The notes under the pieces: model-generated
What the model saw: the letters and a program-made list of their open reading frames with translations, nothing else
Told to the model about the DNA's origin: nothing
The model's database searches: none
Origin: Actinomycetes bacterium
Lineage (GTDB): Bacteria; Actinomycetota; Acidimicrobiia; Acidimicrobiales; Microtrichaceae
Direction of reading: 5' to 3'
NCBI GenBank assembly: GCA_023450775.1
Contig: JAEXGP010000391.1
Span: 1 to 25,289, forward strand
Length of the DNA: 25,289 nt
Translations under genes and position numbers: made by a program
Shown here: positions 1 to 7,892 of the stretch, piece after piece
Position numbering within the stretch: the stretch's first letter is position 1
How the letters are laid out: the number at the start of each line of letters is the position of its first letter

Positions 1-1035
1 CTCGTCGAGCGCCGCGGAGTAGCGCGCGGCCACGGCGCCGCGCGCGGCGCGGTCGCGGATGCACTCGGCGGCCCGGACGCCGGTCAGCAGTGCCTGGCCG
101 ATGCCCTCGCCGGTCATCACGTCGCAGGCACCGACGGCGTCGCCGACGAACAGCGTGCGCCGGGTCGCCTTCACCGCGGTGTCGATGCGCGCCGGGATCG
201 GCCAGGCCCGGTGCGGGGCCTCGGGCGTGGCGTTCGGCCCCAGCAGCTCCCGGATGTAGGGGCGCTGCAGCAGGTCCTCCCACAGCGGGCCCATGTCGCC
301 GACGGGCACCTTCCCGCCGCGCTGGATGCCGAAGCCGATGTTGGCCCGCCGGCCCTCCAGCGGGAACGACCAGAAGTAGCCCGGCAGCAGGTCGGCCTCG
401 AAGTAGACGTGCAGCTCGGAGGCCGCCCGGTCGCCGACGTCGCGCACGTACTGGCGGAAGGCGTGCCACTCGCCCCGGTAGCCCGGCTCGGCCACGCCCA
501 GGGCCCGTCGCACGGGTGACCACATGCCGTCGGCGGCGACCATCCAGCGGGCGCGCACCTCCCGTGCGGCGTCGTCGCCCGAGCCGTCGTCGCCCGAGCC
601 GCTGTCGCCGTCGGACAGGCGGAGCACGACGCCGGCGTCGTCCTCGGTGGCGTCGAGCACCCCGGTGCCATCGAGCACCGTCACGCCCTCCTTGCGCGCC
701 AGGTCCACCAGCGCGGCATCGAGGTCCAGCCGTGTGGCGACCGCGGCGAACCGGCCCTGGTCGGGCGACGGCATGGGCAGGTGGATGCTGTGGCCCGTCG
801 GGCCGGTCACCCAGCACTCCTGCACGTCGATCCAGGAGTCGACGACGGACGGGTCCAGTCCGAGTGCCTCGAGCTGGCGCAGCGCCAGCGTGGTGAGGCC
901 GTCACCGCAGGTCTTGTCCCGCGGGAACGTGGCCTTGTCCAGGACGGTGACCTCGATGCCGGCCCGGGCGAGGGTGATGGCGGCGGCGGTCCCGGCCGGT
1001 CCGGCACCGACGACGGCCACATCGAGCGTGTCCAC
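1..1035 (-). CDS. FAD-dependent oxidoreductase, geranylgeranyl-reductase-like (3' end missing)
   Basis: Flavoprotein of the geranylgeranyl reductase/MenJ-like group, which reduces isoprenoid double bonds (lipid or menaquinone side chains); the exact substrate cannot be read here. The N-terminus shows the Rossmann dinucleotide motif VVGAGPAGTAAA, followed by FPRDKTCGDGLT, the CGDGLT signature of the family. Near the window edge is the second FAD motif FVGDAVGACDVMTGEGIGQAL. In between, PGYFWSFPLEGRRANIGFG matches the substrate-side segment of these enzymes. 345 codons are visible with no stop, so the C-terminus lies beyond position 1. The GTG start at 1035 sits directly before the Rossmann strand and 6 nt after a TACGCT box. 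It is divergent from the phosphoribosyltransferase gene. A Ser/Gly/Asp-rich linker (SGSGDDGSGDD) in the middle is probably a surface loop. Family is confident; substrate is not. Confidence 0.85.
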   Translation of the reverse strand, partial: MDTLDVAVVGAGPAGTAAAITLARAGIEVTVLDKATFPRDKTCGDGLTTLALRQLEALGLDPSVVDSWIDVQECWVTGPTGHSIHLPMPSPDQGRFAAVATRLDLDAALVDLARKEGVTVLDGTGVLDATEDDAGVVLRLSDGDSGSGDDGSGDDAAREVRARWMVAADGMWSPVRRALGVAEPGYRGEWHAFRQYVRDVGDRAASELHVYFEADLLPGYFWSFPLEGRRANIGFGIQRGGKVPVGDMGPLWEDLLQRPYIRELLGPNATPEAPHRAWPIPARIDTAVKATRRTLFVGDAVGACDVMTGEGIGQALLTGVRAAECIRDRAARGAVAARYSAALDE

Positions 1036-1041
1036 GACCGC

Positions 1042-1047
1042 AGCGTA
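1042..1047 (-). promoter_or_regulatory. TANNNT -10 box, leaderless type, for the FAD oxidoreductase
   Basis: On the minus strand TACGCT is followed by 6 nt and then the GTG start at 1035. That spacing would put the transcription start at or next to the start codon. No clear Shine-Dalgarno is present and no good -35 was seen. Confidence 0.5.
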
Positions 1048-1070
1048 CGCAATCCGGCCGCGACGCCTGG

Positions 1071-1147
1071 AACGGCCCGGAATCCCCTGGAGCGGCCCGG
1101 AATCCCCTGGAACGGCCCGGACCCCCCGGAACGGCCCGGACCCCCGG
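1071..1147. repeat. 20-bp tandem repeat, about four copies, between divergent genes
   Basis: Unit AACGGCCCGGAATCCCCTGG at 1071-1090. A second 20-nt copy lies at 1091-1110 with one change (AGCGG). Shortened copies of 19 and 18 nt at 1111-1129 and 1130-1147 have CC instead of AATCC-type cores and end in CCGG. It lies wholly in the 148-nt spacer between the two divergent -10 boxes (1042-1047 and 1170-1175). Confidence 0.9.
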
Positions 1148-1169
1148 AACGCACGGTCGGTGCGCGGCC

Positions 1170-1175
1170 TACGAT
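1170..1175 (+). promoter_or_regulatory. TANNNT -10 box, near-leaderless, for the phosphoribosyltransferase
   Basis: TACGAT followed by 8 nt and the GTG at 1184. This implies a transcript starting within 0-2 nt of the start codon. There is no Shine-Dalgarno in the gap. Confidence 0.45.
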
Positions 1176-1183
1176 CGGCGGCC

Positions 1184-1687
1184 GTGACCGCAGTCGAACC
1201 CGTCGAGGAGCGCGAGGAGCTCACCTACGAGCTGTTCGGCACCGCCATCCGGGACCTGGCGCACCAGGTGGCCGACAGCGGGTGGGAGCCCGACTGGATC
1301 CTGTCGATCGCCCGCGGCGGCCTGCTGATCGGTGGCGCCCTGGCCTACGCGCTCGGCATGAAGAACGTGGCGACGATGAACGTCGAGTTCTACACCGACG
1401 TCGAGCAGCGCCGGGACGTGCCGGTCGTGCTCCCGCCGGTGCTCGAGCTCGTGCACCTGGCCGACACCAAGGTGCTCGTGGCCGACGACGTGGCCGACAC
1501 CGGCGAGACGCTCCAGCTCGTGAGCGACATGGTCGCCGACACCGTCGCCGAGGTGCGCACGCTCGTGATCTACGAGAAGTCACGGTCGGTGATCCGCCCC
1601 GACTACGTGTGGCGGCGCACCGACAGCTGGATCAACTTCGCCTGGTCGGTGGAACCGCCGGTGACGCGGCGTCCCGGGGTGTTCTGA
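1184..1687 (+). CDS. Phosphoribosyltransferase-domain protein (xanthine/hypoxanthine PRTase-like)
   Basis: 167-aa type I phosphoribosyltransferase fold. The 13-residue PRPP-binding loop is VLVADDVADTGET (residues 97-109), with the two adjacent Asp that contact ribose hydroxyls. Upstream is LSIARGGLLIGGALAYALG (about 40-58), the strand-loop-helix that binds pyrophosphate in Gpt/HGPRT-like enzymes. Length and layout fit the COG2236-like single-domain group, which is thought to act on purine bases, but no base-specificity residue is diagnostic here. The GTG at 1184 is chosen because the frame upstream runs through the tandem repeat and has no family similarity. It converges with the aldo/keto reductase gene, with 3 nt between the two stop codons. 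Confidence 0.85.
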   Translation: MTAVEPVEEREELTYELFGTAIRDLAHQVADSGWEPDWILSIARGGLLIGGALAYALGMKNVATMNVEFYTDVEQRRDVPVVLPPVLELVHLADTKVLVADDVADTGETLQLVSDMVADTVAEVRTLVIYEKSRSVIRPDYVWRRTDSWINFAWSVEPPVTRRPGVF

Positions 1688-1690
1688 GCG

Positions 1691-2689
1691 TCAGGGCCGC
1701 GTCGGCGGCGAGACCGTCTTGGACGGGTCCCGCACGACCACCGGGTCCAGGATCTCGTCGACCGCGGCGACCAGGTCGTCGTCCAGGGTGATGCCGGCCG
1801 CGACCACGTTCTCGGTGAGCTGCTCGGGGCGGGAGGCGCCCACGATCGCCGAGCCGACGTCGGGGTTCCGCAGCACCCACGCCACCGCGTACTGCGCCAT
1901 CGTCAACCCCGCCTCCTGCACCAGCGGGACCATCTTCTGGACCGCTTCGAGCACGTCGTCGCGCAGGAACCGCTTGACGAAGTCGGCGCCGCCCTGGTCG
2001 TCGGTGGCCCGGGAGCCCTCGGGCACCGGCTGGCCCGGCAGGTACTTGCCGGTGAGCACGCCCTGGGCGATCGGCGACCAGACGATCTGGCCCACGCCTG
2101 CCGCCACGCTGGCGGGGACGACCTCGGCCTCGATGACCCGCCACAGCAACGAGTACTGCGGCTGGTTGGAGATGAACGGGATGCGCAGCTCCCGGGCCAG
2201 CTCGGCGCCAGCGGTGATCTGCCCGGCGTCCCACTCGGACACGCCGATGTAGAGCACCTTGCCGCTGCGGACCAGGTCCGCGAACGCCACCATCGTCTCC
2301 TCGAGCGGCGTCTCGTGGTCGTAGCGGTGGGCCTGGTACAGGTCGATGTGGTCGGTCTGCAGGCGGCGGAGCGACGCCTCGCAGCTCTCCTGGATGTGCT
2401 TGCGCGACAGTCCGCGGTCGTTCGCTCCCGAGCCGGTCGGCCAGTACACCTTGGTGCAGATCTCCAGACCCTCACGGCGCTGGCCGGCCAGCGCCGTGCC
2501 CATGACGGCCTCCGCCCGGGTGCCGGCGTAGACGTCCGCGGTGTCGAAGGTGGTGATGCCCTGGTCGAGCGCCTCGTGCACGGCGGCGATCGCCGTGTCG
2601 TCGTCCACCTGGGAGCCGTGGGTGATCCAGTTCCCGTAGGAGATGGCGCTGACCTTCAGACCGGACCGACCCAGGAAGCGGTGTTCCAT
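1691..2689 (-). CDS. Aldo/keto reductase, Kv-beta-like (AKR) family
   Basis: 332-aa NADPH-dependent aldo/keto reductase, a (beta/alpha)8 barrel. The N-terminus MEHRFLGRSGLKVSAISYGNW is typical of the Kv-beta/YghZ-like branch. The catalytic tetrad can be read as Asp49, Tyr54 (TTFDTADVY), Lys80 (EICTKVYWP) and His121 (LYQAHRYD). The C-terminal half carries the cofactor region (AIVGASRPEQLTENV). It reduces aldehydes or ketones; the physiological substrate is unknown. The ATG at 2689 has a GAGGAG Shine-Dalgarno about 10 nt upstream, so this mRNA is leadered. It lies 81 nt downstream of the wax-ester synthase on the same strand, so co-transcription is possible but not certain. Confidence 0.92.
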   Translation of the reverse strand: MEHRFLGRSGLKVSAISYGNWITHGSQVDDDTAIAAVHEALDQGITTFDTADVYAGTRAEAVMGTALAGQRREGLEICTKVYWPTGSGANDRGLSRKHIQESCEASLRRLQTDHIDLYQAHRYDHETPLEETMVAFADLVRSGKVLYIGVSEWDAGQITAGAELARELRIPFISNQPQYSLLWRVIEAEVVPASVAAGVGQIVWSPIAQGVLTGKYLPGQPVPEGSRATDDQGGADFVKRFLRDDVLEAVQKMVPLVQEAGLTMAQYAVAWVLRNPDVGSAIVGASRPEQLTENVVAAGITLDDDLVAAVDEILDPVVVRDPSKTVSPPTRP

Positions 2690-2770
2690 CGTTCGTGCAC
2701 TCCTCGTCGTGGGGTGGTCGGTCCTGCTGACGCGGGGACCGTGGTGCCTGACCCGGACGACCGGACGTGC

Positions 2771-4180
2771 TCACGCCAGGTCGAGCACCTCGTCATAGCC
2801 CAGCCGGACGCTCTCGATGAACGATTCCGGGTCGGGCACGGCGGCCGGGTCGATGTTGAGGCCGATGTTCAGGTCGTTCTGGTAGCTCAGGAGCGTCACG
2901 TTGCACGCGGCGCCCGCCAGCGGGCCGAACGGGATGATCGCGTCCACCGGGATGCCGCGCAGGTAGACGGGCACCGGCGAGCCCGGGACGTTGGATGCCT
3001 GGAAGTCCAGGCCCTTCATCATCGAGCCGAACACCTGCGTGACGACGGTCGTGGGGAGCCGGTTGAGCAGGTTGGCCACGGGCTCCACCAGCTGGTTGGC
3101 CGGCTCGTCACGGGCGGTCATCATCCGGCGCCGGATCGTGCGCATGAGCTCGATCACGTCCTGCGCGTGCACCGGGATCTCGAAGCGGGCCGGGACGAAC
3201 GCGTTGCCCGCGGTGTCGTTCATCTCGCCGCTGCGCACGTTGATCGGCATGCCCATGCGCAGGTCCTGCAGCGAGGCGTCGTGGCGGCGGTGGTAGATCT
3301 GCAGGCCCCTGACGAGGCCGGTGACGTAGGTGTCGTTGAGCGAGCCGCCCACCCGCTTGCCGGCCTTCTTGGCCAGGTCGAGCGGCAGGGTCAGCGCCTC
3401 GAGGTGGCTGGACAGCGACCGGCCCGACATGATCGGCGACATGGGTGCCGGCGACGGGCGCAGCACCCTGGCCGCCGATGCTGCGAGCTCGGCGGCGTTG
3501 GCGAACGTGCCGATCGGGTCCGTGATCGCGCTGGTCGCGACGTGGGTCCCGGCGCCGGTCAGCTCCCTGAGCAGCCCGACCTGCGTGCGGGCCTGGTGGC
3601 CGAGCGCGTCGGTGAAGCGCTCGGTCTGGTTCAGCACGTGGACCGGGGGAGCGGGGGGCATGGCGCGTTCGGGGGCGTCGGGCGTGAGGTCGAAGAGCTC
3701 GAGCATGAGTCGGACGCCGCCCACGCCGTCGGTCATGGCGTGGTGGAACTTCAGGATCAGCGCGTCGCGTCCGTCGGCCAGGCCGTCGACGGCGGTGCAC
3801 TCCCACTGCGGGCGGGCCCGGTCGAAGCCCTGCATGGCGATCGGCTGGGTCATGCGCAGCAGGTCGCGCAGGGAGCCGTCGCCGGGGACCCGCGCGGCGC
3901 GGAGGTGGTAGTCGAGGTCGAAGTTGGGATCGATCTCCCACCGCGGCGGGGCGAGCGACATGAGGTTGGACCGCACCCGCTGGCGGAGCCGGGGGACCAC
4001 CCGCGTGAGTCGCTCGAAGGTGCGCCGCAGCGTGTCGCGGTCGATGGGGCGCTCGAGCAGGATCACCGTGGTGATCGTCGAGCGGAGCATCGGGTCCTTC
4101 TCGATCGACCACATGAGCGCGTCCTCGTCGCTCATGCGGTCGTGGTACCGGATCGGTGCCGCCGTCGGGTCGTCGTCCAC
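2771..4180 (-). CDS. Wax ester synthase / diacylglycerol acyltransferase (WS/DGAT)
   Basis: 469-aa bifunctional acyltransferase that esterifies fatty alcohols or diacylglycerol with acyl-CoA to make storage wax esters or triacylglycerol at the inner membrane. The active-site motif HHAMTDG (residues 146-152, in LKFHHAMTDGVGG) is the family HHxxxDG. The C-terminal half contains SNVPGSPVPVYLRGIPV, NDLNIGLNIDPAAVPDP and other DUF1298-type segments. The length equals the usual 450-480 aa. The GTG at 4180 is preferred because homologues retain residues before the internal Met at 4135, and a TAGGCT box lies 6 nt upstream; the ATG at 4135 is the alternative. Storage-lipid synthesis fits an actinobacterial lifestyle. 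Confidence 0.93.
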   Translation of the reverse strand: MDDDPTAAPIRYHDRMSDEDALMWSIEKDPMLRSTITTVILLERPIDRDTLRRTFERLTRVVPRLRQRVRSNLMSLAPPRWEIDPNFDLDYHLRAARVPGDGSLRDLLRMTQPIAMQGFDRARPQWECTAVDGLADGRDALILKFHHAMTDGVGGVRLMLELFDLTPDAPERAMPPAPPVHVLNQTERFTDALGHQARTQVGLLRELTGAGTHVATSAITDPIGTFANAAELAASAARVLRPSPAPMSPIMSGRSLSSHLEALTLPLDLAKKAGKRVGGSLNDTYVTGLVRGLQIYHRRHDASLQDLRMGMPINVRSGEMNDTAGNAFVPARFEIPVHAQDVIELMRTIRRRMMTARDEPANQLVEPVANLLNRLPTTVVTQVFGSMMKGLDFQASNVPGSPVPVYLRGIPVDAIIPFGPLAGAACNVTLLSYQNDLNIGLNIDPAAVPDPESFIESVRLGYDEVLDLA

Positions 4181-4186
4181 GGGCCC

Positions 4187-4192
4187 AGCCTA
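4187..4192 (-). promoter_or_regulatory. TANNNT -10 box, leaderless type, for WS/DGAT
   Basis: Minus strand TAGGCT, then 6 nt, then the GTG at 4180. It sits in the 41-nt gap after the VanW gene, so WS/DGAT may have its own leaderless transcript. Confidence 0.45.
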
Positions 4193-4221
4193 GGGCCGAG
4201 CGACAGGTGCCCGTCCGGGCG

Positions 4222-5850
4222 TCAGATGCAGCGGTAGCTCGCCGTGAAGTTCTGCTGGTCCGTGTGACCGTCCACGAACGTGCGGGTGCGCTGGGTCGTG
4301 ATCTTGCCGCAACCGCTCTTGGGGTTCTGGGCCGTCTGCTCGCCCCGGGCGAACTGCGTGGACCACAGCTGCACGGTGATCGACGAGTCGGTGTAGGTCG
4401 GCCAGATGACCACGCCGTACGGGGTGTTGTTCTTGATCTTCAGATCCACGCTCGGATAGGCGAGCGTGGCCTCGCGGCCGAAGGGGTACCGGCTGATGTA
4501 CTCCGAGTGCGCCTTGTAGGCGGGGATGTCCAGACCGGCGAAGAAGGCGGCGTTGAAGAGGGTGGTGGCGTACTGGCTGATGCCGCCCCCGTAGTCCTCC
4601 TTGTGCTCGCCGTTCTCGATGACCGGGGCGGACACGTAGCCCTTCTCGGGCGTGCGCTTGCCGATGAACTGGTTGACCGAGAACGTGTCGCCCGGGGCGA
4701 TGAGGATGCCGCGGGTGGCGTCGGAGATCGTGTGGATGTTCTTGACGCGGGGTTGGCCGGCGGGGTGCCGGGTGGTGAACTCGCCGACCACCTGCTTGAC
4801 CCCCAGGCCCTTGGCCCACTCCACGCCCTGGGCGGCGGTCATGGTCGTCGTCGGCAGCTCGACCTCGGTGTGGCCGGCGAGCAGGGCGTCCACGATCTTC
4901 TGCGGCGCCTCGGGTGCGCAGCACACCTGGGCGTCCTTGCCGGGCTTGGGGACCGGGACGCCGCCCTCGATGGCGAACCGCACGTCGGTCGGGTTGCCGG
5001 AGCCGGCGGGCATCTTGTCCGCGAGGAGCTTGGCGACGGCGTCCGCGTTCATCGTCAGCTGCGGCGTGGGGGTCTCGGGGGTGCCGCCGACGACCACGGC
5101 GAAGGCGGGTCGGAAGTCCTTGCCCTCGATCTCGAAGGTCTTGCCCGCCGCGGTCAGCTTGATGGTGCCGGTGGTGACCTCGTTCGCCTTGTCCACCAGC
5201 GCCTGGACGGCCTGGTCGGTCATCTTCGGCTTGGTGACGGCGCGTTCCACGTCGATGGTGATCGGCGCGCCCAGGTCCGACACGCCGGACGGCAGCGCCG
5301 CGGCGACCGAGTTGGTGGTCAGCTCGATGCCGTCCTTGCCGGGGACGAGGGCCACGCCCTTCTCGTCCGCGGTCATGGAGGGCTCGACCGGGTCGGAGCG
5401 CTGGTCGCCCTCGAGCTCGACGAGCTGCTGGGTCAGGACGCCGCCGTCGAGCGACACGGCCGCGTCGACGGTGCGCGGCGACATGACCGATCCGAGCCAC
5501 CGCACGGGGCGGGCGGGCAGCGGGTCGGCCCTGCCGACGTCCCAGGCCCGCTGCACCGAGCGGTCCACGTCGATGGACATGCCGAGCGCACCGGCGGTGC
5601 TCGTCAGGTGGACGTCGCCGCCGTTGATCGTGACCTCGGTGTCGGGGAACTCCTCGGCCATCGCCTCGACGGCCGTGCGCAGCTGCGACTTGGTCATGCC
5701 GCCCACGGGCTCCCCGGCGAGCTCCACGTTGCGGACCACGGCGTCCCGGTTGAGGACGGCGGCGTCGACCGCCCACGCCGACGCGACGAGCGCGATGACG
5801 ATCAGCGGCGCGGCAACGACGCCGACGAGCACCTTCCGGGGGCGTGACAC
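4222..5850 (-). CDS. Membrane-anchored VanW-domain protein with peptidoglycan-binding-4-like repeats
   Basis: 542 aa. One N-terminal hydrophobic segment (residues about 7-27) anchors the protein, with the rest predicted outside the cell. Two repeated modules follow, each containing a region such as DLGAPITIDVERAVTKPKMT, matching the PG_binding_4 type found in YoaR-like proteins. The C-terminus is a VanW domain: GDTFSVNQFIGKRTPEKGY, then GGGISQYATTLFNAAFFAG from residue 421, then SRYPFGREATL. VanW domains occur near vancomycin-resistance genes and in cell-wall proteins, but their biochemical role is unsettled. A cell-envelope function is inferred from domain content. The GTG at 5850 begins VSRPRKVLVG, a positive stretch directly before the membrane helix, as expected for the N-terminus. 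No van genes are nearby, so resistance should not be assumed. Confidence 0.88.
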   Translation of the reverse strand: MSRPRKVLVGVVAAPLIVIALVASAWAVDAAVLNRDAVVRNVELAGEPVGGMTKSQLRTAVEAMAEEFPDTEVTINGGDVHLTSTAGALGMSIDVDRSVQRAWDVGRADPLPARPVRWLGSVMSPRTVDAAVSLDGGVLTQQLVELEGDQRSDPVEPSMTADEKGVALVPGKDGIELTTNSVAAALPSGVSDLGAPITIDVERAVTKPKMTDQAVQALVDKANEVTTGTIKLTAAGKTFEIEGKDFRPAFAVVVGGTPETPTPQLTMNADAVAKLLADKMPAGSGNPTDVRFAIEGGVPVPKPGKDAQVCCAPEAPQKIVDALLAGHTEVELPTTTMTAAQGVEWAKGLGVKQVVGEFTTRHPAGQPRVKNIHTISDATRGILIAPGDTFSVNQFIGKRTPEKGYVSAPVIENGEHKEDYGGGISQYATTLFNAAFFAGLDIPAYKAHSEYISRYPFGREATLAYPSVDLKIKNNTPYGVVIWPTYTDSSITVQLWSTQFARGEQTAQNPKSGCGKITTQRTRTFVDGHTDQQNFTASYRCI

Positions 5851-5886
5851 GGCACTAGGGTCGCACACGGCCGCGGTCGGTTCGCG

Positions 5887-5928
5887 GCACCCCTCCCGGG
5901 CGGTTCTCAGGATCGCCCTCCGGGGTGC
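5887..5928. promoter_or_regulatory. Nested inverted repeat in the divergent VanW/SDR spacer
   Basis: Outer arms GCACCCC (5887-5893) and GGGGTGC (5922-5928) enclose inner arms GGGCG (5898-5902) and CGCCC (5914-5918), around an 11-nt centre. It lies in the 130-nt spacer between two divergent starts, so it could be an operator or leader hairpin. GC content makes chance dyads common, hence the low confidence. Confidence 0.3.
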
Positions 5929-5980
5929 GGTGGTCGGTGCGGCCGGGGGAACCAGATCGAGCACCAGGGGGACGTCGACA

Positions 5981-6898
5981 ATGGGCATCTGCGAGGGGCG
6001 CGTCTGCGTCGTCACGGGAGCGGGCCGGGGCATCGGGCGAGCGCACGCGCTCACCCTGGCGTCCGAGGGCGCGATGGTGGTCGTCAACGACCTCGGCGGC
6101 GAGATGGACGGCACCGGCAACCCCACGTCGGGCCCGGCGACCGAGGTCGTGGAGGAGATCCGGGCCGCCGGCGGCGAGGCGGTCGCGAACGCGGACGACG
6201 TGGCGAGCTTCGACGGCGCCGCCCGGCTCGTGCGCACCGCCATCGACACGTTCGGCGACCTGCACTGCCTGGTGAACAACGCCGGCATCCTGCGGGACCG
6301 CATGCTCGTGAACATGACGGAGTCCGAGTGGGACGACGTGATCCGGGTGCACCTGAAGGGCACGTTCGCCCCCACGCACCACGCCGCCAACTTCTGGCGC
6401 GAGCAGACCAAGGCGGCCGAGGCCGGCGAGCGCGACCGCCCCGTGGCCCGCGTGATCAACACCACCTCGGTGTCGGGCATCTACGGCAACGTCGGCCAGA
6501 CCAACTACGGCGCCGCCAAGGCCGGCATCGCCTCGTTCACGTTCATCGCCTCCATGGAGCTGGCCCGCTACGGCGCGACCGTGAACGCCGTGGCGCCGGT
6601 GGCGCTCACCCGGCTGACCGAGGGGCTGGGTCCCGAGCCGTCCGACGAGCAGCGCGAGGCGATGGACCCGCGGTGGATCGCCCCGCTGGTGACGTGGCTG
6701 GCGTCCGAGGAGTCGTCGCACGTGACCGGCCGCGTGTTCGAGGCATCCGGACAGATGCTGGCCGTGGCCGAGGGCTGGCACCGGGGACCGTCGGCGCCAC
6801 CGGTCGAGGACCCGGCGGCGGTCGGCCCGGTCCTGGAGGACCTGCTGGGCCGGGCCCGGCCGCCCGCGGACATGAGCGGCCAGGACCGCACGGAGTGA
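5981..6898 (+). CDS. Short-chain dehydrogenase, MFE-2-type 3-hydroxyacyl-CoA dehydrogenase
   Basis: 305-aa SDR. The cofactor motif is TGAGRGIG (residues 12-19), NNAG is at 99-102, and catalytic Ser163, Tyr176 and Lys180 lie in TTSVSG and NYGAAK. After strand 2, VVVNDLGGEMDG matches the dehydrogenase unit of peroxisomal-type multifunctional enzyme 2 (17-beta-HSD4), where Asp37 selects NAD. Expected reaction: oxidation of 3-hydroxyacyl-CoA in beta-oxidation of fatty acids or sterol side chains. The ATG at 5981 has an AGGGGG Shine-Dalgarno about 9 nt upstream. The next gene, 99 nt downstream on the same strand, is a hydratase of the partner class, which strongly supports the assignment. A ~40-aa Pro/Asp-rich C-terminal tail follows the SDR core. 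Confidence 0.87.
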   Translation: MGICEGRVCVVTGAGRGIGRAHALTLASEGAMVVVNDLGGEMDGTGNPTSGPATEVVEEIRAAGGEAVANADDVASFDGAARLVRTAIDTFGDLHCLVNNAGILRDRMLVNMTESEWDDVIRVHLKGTFAPTHHAANFWREQTKAAEAGERDRPVARVINTTSVSGIYGNVGQTNYGAAKAGIASFTFIASMELARYGATVNAVAPVALTRLTEGLGPEPSDEQREAMDPRWIAPLVTWLASEESSHVTGRVFEASGQMLAVAEGWHRGPSAPPVEDPAAVGPVLEDLLGRARPPADMSGQDRTE

Positions 6899-6912
6899 CA
6901 CCGCCGGGCTCT

Positions 6913-6952
6913 GTCCCGCAGGGAGGTGCCGATCGGCGCCTCCCTGCGGGAC
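6913..6952 (+). terminator. 40-nt near-perfect palindrome between the SDR and MaoC genes
   Basis: Two 20-nt arms starting GTCCCGCAGGGAGG are complementary except for one position, which can pair as G-U. The hairpin begins 15 nt after the SDR stop and ends 45 nt before the MaoC start. No T-run follows, so it may be an attenuating or mRNA-stabilising hairpin in an operon rather than a full terminator. Confidence 0.6.
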
Positions 6953-6997
6953 GAAGCGCCATCGGCAACCAGAACGACGAGTGAGGAGAACAGCGAA

Positions 6998-7858
6998 ATG
7001 CCGATCAACCCTGACGCAGTGGGGTCCAGGAGCGAACCGACCGAGTCGTCGTGGACGAGCAAGGACGGCCTCCTCTACGCGGTCGGCGTCGGCGCCGGCC
7101 AGGACCCGCTGAGCGAGGCCGAGCGGCCGTTCTTCAGCGAGAACTCGATCGGCGTCGACCAACGGGTCCTGCCCACGATGGTCGTGACCCTGCCCAACGT
7201 GAGCGGCGCGTTCGGGTCGATCGGGTCGTTCAACCCGGCCATGCTCGTGCACGGCGAGGAGCGGATCGTCCTGCACGGAGAGGTGCCGGTCGAGGGCATG
7301 GTCTCCACCGTCACCGAGATCACCGCGATCTGGGACAAGGGCAAGGGCGCCGTGATCGAGCTCACCAGCACGGCGACGCTGGTCGGGGAGTCCGAGCCGC
7401 TGTTCGACGTCGTCATGAGCGCCTTCATCCGCGGCGAGGGCGGTTGGGGCGGCGACCGCGGCCCGTCGGGACCCCGGAACGAAGCGCCCGACCGCGACCC
7501 CGACGCCTCGGTCACCTACACGACGCGCCCGGAGCAGGCGCTCGTGTACCGGCTCTCGGGCGACCGCAACCCGCTGCACTCGGACCCGCAGTTCGCCGCG
7601 CTGGCCGGCTTCGACCGGCCGATCCTGCACGGCCTGTGCACCTACGGGTTCACCGGTCGGGCGCTGCTGCACGAGCTGTGCGACTCGGACCCGGCCCGCT
7701 TCCGCAGCATGGAGGGCCGCTTCTCGTCGCCGGTGATGCCGGGCGAGGACCTCACCGTGCAGATGTGGCGCACGGGCGACGGCCAGGCCGTCTTCCGGAC
7801 CCTGGCCTCGGGCGACCGCGTGGTCATCGACAGCGGCGCCGTGACCTTCGACGCCTGA
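6998..7858 (+). CDS. MaoC-type enoyl-CoA hydratase 2
   Basis: 286-aa double hot-dog (R)-specific enoyl-CoA hydratase resembling the hydratase-2 unit of MFE-2. The N-terminal half (residues about 20-145) is a degenerate hot-dog domain starting with YAVGVGAGQDPL, typical of these proteins. The C-terminal half contains the hydratase-2 motif YRLSGDRNPLHSDPQFA (184-200), with catalytic Asp189 and His194, followed by PILHGLCTYGF. It hydrates trans-2-enoyl-CoA to (3R)-hydroxyacyl-CoA, which the upstream SDR would oxidise. The ATG at 6998 has GAGGAG about 9 nt upstream. Convergent with nucS, with a hairpin between them. Confidence 0.93.
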   Translation: MPINPDAVGSRSEPTESSWTSKDGLLYAVGVGAGQDPLSEAERPFFSENSIGVDQRVLPTMVVTLPNVSGAFGSIGSFNPAMLVHGEERIVLHGEVPVEGMVSTVTEITAIWDKGKGAVIELTSTATLVGESEPLFDVVMSAFIRGEGGWGGDRGPSGPRNEAPDRDPDASVTYTTRPEQALVYRLSGDRNPLHSDPQFAALAGFDRPILHGLCTYGFTGRALLHELCDSDPARFRSMEGRFSSPVMPGEDLTVQMWRTGDGQAVFRTLASGDRVVIDSGAVTFDA

Positions 7859-7892
7859 CCCTGCGGTTCCGGCCTCTCCGACGATTCTGACC

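Noticed and set aside
2719..2741. CGGTCC...GGACCG inverted repeat between WS/DGAT and the aldo/keto reductase
   Set aside because: Only 6 bp with an 11-nt loop; expected by chance at this GC content. Not listed as a terminator.
4209..4220. GCCCG-TC-CGGGC palindrome after the VanW gene
   Set aside because: Leaves a loop of 2-4 nt and a stem of about 4 bp, too weak to call a terminator.
2315..4237. A 640-codon plus-strand frame opposite the WS/DGAT gene
   Set aside because: Antisense shadow; the minus-strand gene carries HHxxxDG and full family length.
4222..5850. Vancomycin resistance locus, because of the VanW domain
   Set aside because: No vanH/A/X or two-component genes are present; VanW/YoaR-like proteins are common in actinobacteria without resistance.
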